The notes under the pieces are model-generated. The model had not been told where the DNA came from, searched no databases, and saw nothing but the letters and a program-made list of their open reading frames with translations. The position numbers were made by a program, and so were the translations under genes. A stretch of DNA of 7,596 bases, from NCBI GenBank assembly GCA_012799265.1, contig JAAZLP010000211.1, positions 1 through 7,596 on the forward strand, read 5' to 3'. Below are positions 1 to 5,017 of the stretch, in pieces. Source of the DNA: Phyllobacteriaceae bacterium. Lineage in GTDB: Bacteria; Pseudomonadota; Alphaproteobacteria; Rhizobiales; Devosiaceae. Every line of letters starts with the position of its first letter. The stretch's first letter is position 1.

Positions 1-1088
1 ACATCGCCCGCCAGTCCGGTGTCCGCTCCGCCATGCCCATGTTCAAGGCGCGCGAACTTTGTCCGGATGCGGTGATCATCAAGCCCAATATGGCCAAATA
101 TGTTGAGGTCAGCAGGGCGATCCGCACCCATATGGAAGCGCTGACGCCCTTGGTCGAGCCGCTTTCCATAGATGAGGCCTTCCTCGACCTCACCGGCACC
201 GAGCGCGTCCACAAGGCGCCCCCTGCCCTCAGCCTTGCCCGCTTCGCCCGGAAAATCGAGCAGGAGGTGGGCGTCACCATTTCGGTTGGCCTCAGCCACA
301 ACAAGTTCCTCGCCAAGGTGGCCTCCGACCTCGACAAGCCGCGCGGCTTTGCGGTCATCGGCAAGGCCGAGACGCTGGGCTTTCTTGAGCCCAAGCCAAT
401 CAACCTCATCTTCGGCGTCGGCAAGGTCTTCTATGAACGGCTGAAACAGGATGGCTACCACACCATTGGCGACCTGCAGCGCGAAGACCCGACGCGCCTG
501 ATGCGCCTCTATGGCGAATCGGGGGCTCGTCTCGCTCGATTGGCCCAAGGCCAGGATGCGCGCCGCGTATCAATAGACGGGGACATGAAGACCGTGTCGT
601 CGGAAACCACATTCAACAACGACATTTCCAGTCTCGATGCCCTGTCGACGGAGCTGCTGAAATGCTCGGAACGCCTGTCGGAGCGGCTGAAAGCCAAGAA
701 CCTCGTCGGCGACACTGTTACGGTCAAGCTGAAGACCGCCGGATTTAAGTTGCGTACGCGCGCGCGGCACCTGATGATGCCGACACAGCTTGCCAATGTG
801 CTTTATGAAACAGGCCTCAGCCTGCTACAGCGTGAGGCGGACGGAACCGCGTTTCGTCTGATCGGTATCGGCGTTTCGGGGCTGGAGACAGCCGACGGCA
901 CTGATCCGACCGATTTGCTGGAGCCGCAGGTAGCGCGCAAGGCAGCGGCGGAACGGGCCATGGACCGCGTCCGATCCCGCTTTGGCCGCACCGCTGTGGT
1001 CCGCGGCAAGCTCTATACCAGCCGACCCGACGTGACGTCGGCTCCGGCATCCGAAGAAGAAGCAGAAGACCTGGAAGGCAAGACCTGA
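1..1088 (+). CDS. dinB: DNA polymerase IV (Y-family translesion polymerase), 5'-truncated by window edge
   Basis: Y-family polymerase that copies past damaged DNA in the cytoplasm with low fidelity. The reading frame is open from base 3, and translation before the first ATG at 33 reads ARQSGVRSAMP, the conserved Pol IV palm segment, so the true start lies upstream. Compared with E. coli Pol IV, roughly 50 N-terminal residues are missing, including the first metal-binding Asp and the steric gate. Counting from the Met at 33: catalytic SIDEAFLD (Asp47-Glu48), the LSHNKFLAKVASDLDKPRG segment at about 87-105, a helix-hairpin-helix around FGVGKVFYERL (about 125-135), then the little-finger domain ending near RSRFGRTAVVRG (about 316-327). 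The acidic tail shows no obvious clamp-binding QLxLF/QLVLGL pentapeptide. The stop overlaps the next start by one base (TGATG). Family assignment is near certain; paralogue class (DinB1 or DinB2) is not determined. Confidence 0.96.
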   Translation, partial: IARQSGVRSAMPMFKARELCPDAVIIKPNMAKYVEVSRAIRTHMEALTPLVEPLSIDEAFLDLTGTERVHKAPPALSLARFARKIEQEVGVTISVGLSHNKFLAKVASDLDKPRGFAVIGKAETLGFLEPKPINLIFGVGKVFYERLKQDGYHTIGDLQREDPTRLMRLYGESGARLARLAQGQDARRVSIDGDMKTVSSETTFNNDISSLDALSTELLKCSERLSERLKAKNLVGDTVTVKLKTAGFKLRTRARHLMMPTQLANVLYETGLSLLQREADGTAFRLIGIGVSGLETADGTDPTDLLEPQVARKAAAERAMDRVRSRFGRTAVVRGKLYTSRPDVTSAPASEEEAEDLEGKT

Positions 1089-1546
1089 TGACCGATCCGA
1101 TCCAAAAGCTGCGCGAATATGGCTACGAGCTGCCGTCGCCCAGCGTGCCCGCTGCCAATTACGTTCCGGTGACCCGCACTGGCAATCTGCTGTTCGTCTC
1201 GGGTCAGATTTCCAGCGATGCCAATGGCGTAGTTCAGGGCCGGCTCGGCGACACGATGAATGTCGTCCAGGGCGGCAATGCTGCCGAGCTCTGCGCCGTA
1301 AACATCCTCGCCCACATCGTCAGTTCTGCCGGCGTGCCGCTCCATGAAATCAAGCGTGTGGTCAAGCTGACCTGCCTTGTAGCCTCGACGCCAGACTTCA
1401 CCGAGCAGCATCTCGTGGCCAATGGCGCCTCGAACCTGCTGGTCGGCGTACTGGGCGACAAGGGCAAGCATGCCCGCGCTGCCTTCGGCGTGACGTCCTT
1501 ACCGCTCGGTGCCGCCGTCGAAATCGAAGCTGTCGTCGAAATCTGA
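1088..1546 (+). CDS. RidA/YjgF/UK114-family protein (probable enamine/imine deaminase)
   Basis: 152-residue protein of the YjgF/YER057c/UK114 superfamily, whose RidA members hydrolyse reactive enamine/imine intermediates released by PLP enzymes. It has the longer form with an N-terminal KLREYGYELPSPSVPAANYVP segment. Family signatures visible: GNLLFVSGQIS (about 32-42), the central AELCAVNILAHI helix, and the C-terminal GKHARAAFGVTSLPLGAAVEIEAVVEI. The Arg in HARAAFGV aligns with the Arg that binds the substrate carboxylate in active RidA proteins, so activity is plausible, but many subfamilies lack shown deaminase function. The start is well supported: GGAAGG at 1073-1078 lies 9 bases before ATG 1088, inside the dinB tail, and the start overlaps the dinB stop, which implies translational coupling. 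A hairpin follows the stop at 1552-1577. The exact subfamily and substrate are not determined, so I give no symbol. Confidence 0.93.
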   Translation: MTDPIQKLREYGYELPSPSVPAANYVPVTRTGNLLFVSGQISSDANGVVQGRLGDTMNVVQGGNAAELCAVNILAHIVSSAGVPLHEIKRVVKLTCLVASTPDFTEQHLVANGASNLLVGVLGDKGKHARAAFGVTSLPLGAAVEIEAVVEI

Positions 1547-1551
1547 CGCAC

Positions 1552-1577
1552 TATGCCCGGCTTGCAGCCGGGGCATA
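1552..1577 (+). terminator. GC-rich hairpin after the RidA gene; possible terminator
   Basis: TATGCCCGGC (1552-1561) faces GCCGGGGCATA (1567-1577) across a TTGCA loop, giving a 10-bp stem with one unpaired G/C. It starts five bases after the RidA stop. No T-run follows on either strand, so it is not a textbook intrinsic terminator. It may instead protect the mRNA 3' end or act with Rho. The 3' arm overlaps a weak candidate promoter for the next gene (TTGCAG at 1562, CCATAT at 1584, 16-base spacer). Confidence 0.45.
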
Positions 1578-1623
1578 AGCCTCCCATATCGCAGGCACCA
1601 GTTTCCGAGGTTTTCCACCCAAA

Positions 1624-2796
1624 GTGTCCAGCAGCTACACGGCGAATATCCATCCTTCCACGGCCTCCATTCCGGCCGAAGTCTGGAACAGCCTCGTGCC
1701 GTCGACCAATGGGGTTCCAGATAACCCTTTCCTCGATCACGCCTTTTTCCTGGCACTTGAACAATCGGGCTGCGCCACCGGCAGAACCGGCTGGCAGGCG
1801 CAGCACATTCTCCTCAGCGATGAGAGCGGCAAACCGGTCGGCCTCCTCCCGCTCTTTCTCAAGAACCACTCCATGGGCGAATATGTCTTCGACCATGGCT
1901 GGGCCAATGCGCTCGAGCGCGCCGGCGGCCATTATTATCCCAAGATTCAGGGCTCGGTTCCCTTTACCCCGGCCACAACCCCCAAACTGCTGGTGCCGTC
2001 AGGGAGCCTGGAAGTCCAGGCGGCGCTGCTACAGACCGCCCAGCAATTGGCGGGACGGCATGACGCTTCCTCGGTGCATCTGACGTTCATTCCGGACGCG
2101 GAGTGGGAACTGGCTGGATCGCTCGGCTGGCTGCAGCGGACCGACACCCAGTTCCACTGGCACAATCAGGGGTTTGCGAGCTTTGACGAGTTTCTCGAGA
2201 CCCTGGCCTCGCGGAAACGCAAGATGATCCGCCGCGAGCGCCGCGAAGCGCTTGCGGCTGGACTTGAAGTTCGCTGGCTAAGCGGTTCGGATTTAAGGGA
2301 AACGCACTGGGACGCTTTCTACGAGTTCTATGAGGACACCGGCTCGCGGAAATGGGGACGCCCCTATCTCAATCGCGAGTTTTTCTCCCTGCTGGGCCAG
2401 TATATGGCCGACCGCGTTGTCCTGATGCTGGCCTATGACGGCCATATGCCTATCGCCGGTGCCATCAATTTTCGGGCAAAGGATCGGCTGTTCGGGCGGA
2501 ACTGGGGTGCCACCCGAGAGGTCCCCTTCCTTCATTTCGAGGTCTGCTACTATCAGGCCATCGATTATGCCATCGCCCACAAGCTCGCCGTGGTCGAAGC
2601 CGGGGCACAGGGCGAACACAAGCTGGCCCGCGGCTATGAGCCCGTCACCATGCATTCCGCGCACTGGATCGCGCATCCGGGCTTGAGGAGTGCCGTCGCC
2701 GATTTCCTCGAACACGAGCGGCCGTCCGTCGAGCGAGAACAGCAGATGCTGGAAGAGTTTACGCCATTCCGAAAGGGCGAGCGGCAGGATCGCTGA
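1624..2796 (+). CDS. COG3146 (FemAB-like, PF04339) predicted N-acyltransferase
   Basis: 390-residue soluble protein of the COG3146/FemAB_like group, with the tandem GNAT-fold layout of FemAB transferases. The family is named for similarity to peptidoglycan interpeptide-bridge enzymes, but its substrate is unknown to me. Family-like blocks: NPFLDHAFFLALE (34-46), PLFLKNHSMGEYVFDHGWANA (76-96), YYPKIQGSVPFTPA (104-117), the basic RKRKMIRRERREAL (197-210), SRKWGRPYLN (241-250), GRNWG (291-295), LHFEVCYYQAIDYAI (303-317), EAGAQGEHKLARGYEP (325-340) and SAHWI (345-349). Length is normal for the family and the gene looks intact. The start is GTG 1624; the only SD-like run, GAGG at 1607-1610, is rather distant. 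The conserved region begins near residue 16, so no later start fits well. It lies 79 bases before the HIT gene. The family call is firm; the biochemical role is inferred. Confidence 0.9.
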   Translation: MSSSYTANIHPSTASIPAEVWNSLVPSTNGVPDNPFLDHAFFLALEQSGCATGRTGWQAQHILLSDESGKPVGLLPLFLKNHSMGEYVFDHGWANALERAGGHYYPKIQGSVPFTPATTPKLLVPSGSLEVQAALLQTAQQLAGRHDASSVHLTFIPDAEWELAGSLGWLQRTDTQFHWHNQGFASFDEFLETLASRKRKMIRRERREALAAGLEVRWLSGSDLRETHWDAFYEFYEDTGSRKWGRPYLNREFFSLLGQYMADRVVLMLAYDGHMPIAGAINFRAKDRLFGRNWGATREVPFLHFEVCYYQAIDYAIAHKLAVVEAGAQGEHKLARGYEPVTMHSAHWIAHPGLRSAVADFLEHERPSVEREQQMLEEFTPFRKGERQDR

Positions 2797-2804
2797 ACCA
2801 CATA

Positions 2805-2834
2805 CTTGACCCGGGGGCTCTGCCCTTGCGATGT
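2805..2834 (+). promoter_or_regulatory. Candidate sigma-70-type promoter before the HIT gene
   Basis: TTGACC (2806-2811), preceded by C to give the alphaproteobacterial CTTGAC -35 form, is 17 bases from CGATGT (2829-2834), which matches the rhizobial -10 consensus CTATAT at four of six positions. The predicted start would be near 2841, leaving a leader of about 35 bases. The -35 is good and the -10 mediocre. It suggests the HIT-DUF1275 pair can be transcribed separately from the upstream acyltransferase gene. Confidence 0.4.
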
Positions 2835-2875
2835 CTCTTTAAAGCGCTGAACCAGACAAGCGGAAAGAACAATCG

Positions 2876-3292
2876 ATGTCCTATGATCCCAGCAACATCT
2901 TCGGAAAGATCCTTCGCGGCGAACTGCCCTGCCACAAGGTCTATGAGGACGACACCGCGCTGGTGATGATGGACCTCTTTCCGCAATCGAAGGGCCACAC
3001 GCTGATCGTGCCGAAAGCCGGCTCGCGTAACCTTCTGGACGCTGATCCCGCGGTGCTTTCTGCTGTGATCCCTCTGATCCAACGTGTTGCCAACGCTGTG
3101 AAATCTGCCACCAATGCCGACGGCATCCGCATCGCGCAGTTCAACGAAGCGCCGGCCGGGCAGACCGTGTTCCATCTGCACTTCCACGTCATTCCTGCCT
3201 ATGAAGGCGTGGCGCTCGGCGCCCATGGTGGTGGCAAGGCCGATGATGCGGAGCTGGCGGCGCTGGCCAAAGACATTGCAGCCAAGCTCTAG
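2876..3292 (+). CDS. HIT-family (histidine triad) nucleotide-binding protein, probable nucleotide hydrolase/transferase
   Basis: 138-residue cytoplasmic histidine-triad protein. The family hydrolyses or transfers nucleoside monophosphates through a nucleotidylated histidine, acting on phosphoramidates, AMP-lysine or dinucleoside polyphosphates. The N-terminal block NIFGKILRGELPCHKVYEDD (7-26) and PQSKGHTLIVPK (36-47) are typical. The active site reads FNEAPAGQTVFHLHFHVIP (89-107), with the triad H100-x-H102-x-H104 and the supporting Asn90 and Gln96 present, so it should be active. The C-terminus after the triad is somewhat extended (about 138 residues compared with about 115-120 for HinT). 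The ATG at 2876 has GGAAAG at 2862-2867, 8 bases upstream. The DUF1275 gene starts 6 bases after the stop, suggesting co-transcription. HinT and Fhit-like subtypes cannot be separated here. Confidence 0.95.
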   Translation: MSYDPSNIFGKILRGELPCHKVYEDDTALVMMDLFPQSKGHTLIVPKAGSRNLLDADPAVLSAVIPLIQRVANAVKSATNADGIRIAQFNEAPAGQTVFHLHFHVIPAYEGVALGAHGGGKADDAELAALAKDIAAKL

Positions 3293-3298
3293 ATCGCG

Positions 3299-3943
3299 AT
3301 GACCCCATTCCGCCCGCTTGTCCTCGGCATGGTTCTGACGGCGACAGCCGGTTTTGTCGATGCCATCGGCTTTATCGAGCTGGGCGGGTATTTTGTTTCC
3401 TTCATGAGCGGCAACACCACCCAGGGTGGCGCCGCCATGGTGACCGGGCACTGGGGAATCGTGGGACTAACCCTCTCTCTAGTCGCGCTTTTCTTCATCG
3501 GCAGCGTGATAGGAACGCTGCTCGCCACCGCCAGTATCCGATGGGGGCCGGCGCTCGTTTCGGGCCTGGTCGCCCTTGGTGTTGCCGCCACTTTGGGGCT
3601 GCGCCTCAATGGTTTCAGTGCCGATCAGTCCATGCTGATCCTCGCCGCGGCTGCAGGCGCGCAGAACGCGATCCTGCCTATTCGCGGCGCCGTGAGGCTC
3701 GGCGCGACCTTTGTCACCGGGACACTTTATGTGGCGGGACAAGACCTTGCGTATGCCTTGCGCGGGAAAGTGCCGCGCTGGCGGTGGGTTCAGCACCTTG
3801 CCGTGTGGCTGTCGCTGTTTATCGGCGCAGCAATCGGAGCGCTGCTTTTCGAGCCGATGAACATTCATTCCCTGCTCGTTCCGCTGGCAATCTACGCAAC
3901 ATTCTTTCTCGGGCATGCCGTCGCGGGTCTGCGAAACTCCTGA
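3299..3943 (+). CDS. DUF1275 (YoaK-like) multi-pass inner-membrane protein
   Basis: 214-residue hydrophobic protein of the DUF1275 family (PF06912, YoaK group), of unknown function. About six membrane spans can be seen: residues 6-24, 55-77, 84-102, 110-127, 165-184 and 190-209. The family hallmark is at the N-terminus: TAGFVDAIGFIELGGYFVSF (16-35) followed by MSGNT (36-40). A second, related motif TFVTGTLYVAGQDLA (137-151) sits at the start of the second half, suggesting an internal duplication of three spans each, as in small transporters. The start ATG 3299 is 6 bases after the HIT stop and has no clear SD of its own, so translation may depend on coupling. Length is usual for the family. 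A convergent gene lies downstream with a terminator between them. A transport role is inference only. Confidence 0.88.
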   Translation: MTPFRPLVLGMVLTATAGFVDAIGFIELGGYFVSFMSGNTTQGGAAMVTGHWGIVGLTLSLVALFFIGSVIGTLLATASIRWGPALVSGLVALGVAATLGLRLNGFSADQSMLILAAAAGAQNAILPIRGAVRLGATFVTGTLYVAGQDLAYALRGKVPRWRWVQHLAVWLSLFIGAAIGALLFEPMNIHSLLVPLAIYATFFLGHAVAGLRNS

Positions 3944-3959
3944 GTTCCAAGGACTGTTC

Positions 3960-3975
3960 ATTCCGTAAGCGGAAT
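3960..3975. repeat. Small perfect hairpin in the convergent intergenic region
   Basis: ATTCCG (3960-3965) pairs with CGGAAT (3970-3975) across a TAAG loop. It follows the DUF1275 stop by 16 bases but is followed by A-residues, so it is not an intrinsic terminator for the plus strand. On the minus strand it lies just beyond the T-run of the stronger terminator at 3976-4007. It may stabilise the 3' end of the DUF1275 mRNA. Confidence 0.4.
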
Positions 3976-4007
3976 AAAAAATCCACGCCTGTTAGACGGG
4001 CGTGGAT
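3976..4007 (-). terminator. Rho-independent terminator of the SDR gene
   Basis: Read on the minus strand, ATCCACGCC (4007-3999) pairs perfectly with GGCGTGGAT (3989-3981) across a 9-base loop, and a run of six T (3981-3976) follows directly, its first base being the last base of the stem. It lies 25 bases beyond the SDR stop codon. On the plus strand the T-run is absent, so termination of the DUF1275 transcript here is less certain. Confidence 0.85.
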
Positions 4008-4032
4008 CAATTCGTCAGCGGTACCGGAAAGC

Positions 4033-4722
4033 TCAGGACAGTCTGGCGTAAGTCTCTGTGCGCTCTGTATAAAGCCGATAGAACGCGTCACCGACGACGG
4101 AGGGCTCGATCGCATCCGGGTTATCGCCACCCCAAGGCGTGCCCTTGATGCTGCCGGCAATCATCACTTCGCCCACATAAATTCCGTCAGCCGCCAGCTT
4201 GGCAGATAGCAGGCCTACCAGCTTGTGCTTGGCCGCGTTGGCGAGCGCCAGGCCCATATTGTTGGTGGCGGCGGCATATTGATCGAGCTGTGGGTCGAGG
4301 TCGCCAAAGGCACCATTGGTGAGAAGCACCGCGCCCCTGCCGTCGCGCAGGTCCGGCAGCGCTGCTTGAACACTGGCCAGCAAGCCCTTGATTGCAACAT
4401 CGAATATGCTGCCGATCTCCGCCGAGCTCGCCGTCACAAGGTCACCCGCAGCGACGCCGTAAGCATTCCAGTGGAGTGCAGAAATGGTGCCGAAAGCCGC
4501 TTTCACCGCGTCGGTGACGGCCGAAACAGAGGCGGGATCAGCAGCATCGCCGACAAAAGCCTTAGCCGAAATGCCCTTGGCTGCGAGCCGAGCAACGCCC
4601 GAATCGAGCCGCTCCTGCGTCCGCCCCACAAGGGCGATATTGAACCCTTCGCTGCCGAATTTCTCTGCCACGCCGGATGAAATACCCGGTCCATATCCAA
4701 AGATAATGATCGTCTTCGTCAT
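4033..4722 (-). CDS. Atypical short-chain dehydrogenase/reductase (SDR)-like protein lacking YxxxK
   Basis: 229-residue cytoplasmic Rossmann-fold protein. Seen: strand-turn-helix TKTIIIFGYGPGISSGVAEKF (2-22) with the GxGPGIS variant of the SDR nucleotide loop, VGRTQERL (32-39) in which Arg34 would favour NADP(H), GDAAD (58-62), and HWNAYG (84-89) in place of NNAG. The catalytic region departs from classical SDRs: LLTNGAFGD (133-141) replaces the usual Ser segment, and YAAAT (149-153) has Thr where YxxxK needs Lys. ANAAKHKLVGLL (161-172) and YVGEVMIAGSIKGTPWG (182-198) look conserved and not decayed, so this is probably a divergent SDR subfamily and not a pseudogene. Start: ATG 4722 has GAGGG at 4731-4727 with a 4-base spacer; an upstream in-frame GTG at 4746 would add eight residues but lacks such a site. 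Substrate unknown. Confidence 0.88.
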   Translation of the reverse strand: MTKTIIIFGYGPGISSGVAEKFGSEGFNIALVGRTQERLDSGVARLAAKGISAKAFVGDAADPASVSAVTDAVKAAFGTISALHWNAYGVAAGDLVTASSAEIGSIFDVAIKGLLASVQAALPDLRDGRGAVLLTNGAFGDLDPQLDQYAAATNNMGLALANAAKHKLVGLLSAKLAADGIYVGEVMIAGSIKGTPWGGDNPDAIEPSVVGDAFYRLYTERTETYARLS

Positions 4723-4760
4723 TCTACCCTCAGTGTCATGGGACACGAGCGGAATGCTCG

Positions 4761-4785
4761 GCGCGAAGATAATTACGTATCGCGC
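4761..4785. promoter_or_regulatory. Imperfect palindrome over the SDR -10 region; candidate operator
   Basis: GCGCGA (4761-4766) and TCGCGC (4780-4785) are perfect inverted arms. Inside them GATA and TATC add partial symmetry around ATTACG. The 25-base element covers the proposed -10 and spacer of the SDR promoter, a usual place for a repressor operator. No regulator gene is present in the window to pair with it. Confidence 0.35.
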
Positions 4786-4793
4786 TTGTTCAG
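4766..4793 (-). promoter_or_regulatory. Candidate promoter of the SDR gene
   Basis: On the minus strand, CTGAAC (4793-4788) is 16 bases from TATCTT (4771-4766), a four-of-six match to the -10 consensus. A start near 4759 would leave a leader of about 37 bases before ATG 4722. Both elements fall inside inverted repeats (4761-4785 and 4785-4830), as expected for a repressed or regulated promoter. Support is by consensus only. Confidence 0.35.
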
Positions 4794-4830
4794 TTCGCTG
4801 CAGTTAGGGGCACGCCCGAGACTGAACAAG
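4785..4830. repeat. Perfect 10-bp inverted repeat with 26-base spacer upstream of the SDR gene
   Basis: CTTGTTCAGT (4785-4794) is repeated exactly in reverse complement as ACTGAACAAG (4821-4830). A further CAGTT lies at 4801-4805, ten bases after CAGTT at 4791-4795, so the CAGT/ACTG cores fall at 4791, 4801 and 4821, on one helical face. This suits a regulator binding several half-sites. As RNA it could also fold into a stem, extended by TCG/CGA (4795-4797 with 4817-4819). Confidence 0.5.
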
Positions 4831-4930
4831 AGGGCACAGGAAAGTGCGTTGGGTGCAGTGTGCATGTGAGGGTAATTTTGCGTGCTGGGCACCAACGCAA
4901 GTCGGACCACGGCGCGCACCCGTGGTTTTG
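4831..4930 (+). ncRNA. Possible small structured RNA ending in a terminator-like hairpin
   Basis: No convincing gene lies in 4723-5017; this part holds several stems in series on the plus strand. GCAC (4834-4837) pairs with GTGC (4844-4847) around AGGAAA. GCGTTGGGTGC (4846-4856) can pair with GCACCAACGC (4889-4898) with one bulged G, enclosing a small GCATG/CGTGC stem; a competing stem is TTGCGT (4878-4883) with ACGCAA (4895-4900). It ends with ACCACGG (4906-4912), a 7-base loop, CCGTGGT (4920-4926) and a T-run to 4929, resembling an intrinsic terminator. I see no strong plus-strand promoter, match no RNA family from memory, and cannot exclude chance pairing in GC-rich DNA. Confidence 0.25.
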
Positions 4931-4975
4931 CACGCTTTATGAACGGATCCTGAACAAAAATGCTCGCTCAGGGCG

Positions 4976-5001
4976 TGTCACCCGGCCCCAGCCGGGTGAC
5001 A
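4976..5001 (-). terminator. Perfect 11-bp hairpin downstream of the SulP gene
   Basis: TGTCACCCGGC (4976-4986) and GCCGGGTGACA (4991-5001) are perfect inverted arms around CCCA. On the minus strand the hairpin begins 16 bases beyond the SulP stop. The nearest T-run on that strand (five T, 4960-4956) is about 15 bases further on, so it is not a classical intrinsic terminator, but a stem this stable is likely to define or protect the SulP mRNA 3' end. Confidence 0.55.
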
Positions 5002-5017
5002 ACTGCTGCCTTCGCCT

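Noticed and set aside
1234..1932. 232-codon minus-strand frame across the RidA gene and the start of the acyltransferase gene
   Set aside because: It spans two recognised plus-strand genes, and its product shows no recognisable family; a shadow of GC-rich coding.
2759..3451. 230-codon minus-strand frame opposite the HIT gene
   Set aside because: The HIT protein on the plus strand has an intact family motif; the opposite product is rich in R, H, G and unrecognisable.
4225..4680. 151-codon plus-strand frame opposite the SDR gene
   Set aside because: Overlaps fully with a well-supported SDR-like gene and shows no family features.
4831..4930. SRP RNA or 6S RNA in the SDR-SulP gap
   Set aside because: The conserved SRP domain IV sequence is absent and the long bubble helix of 6S RNA cannot be formed.
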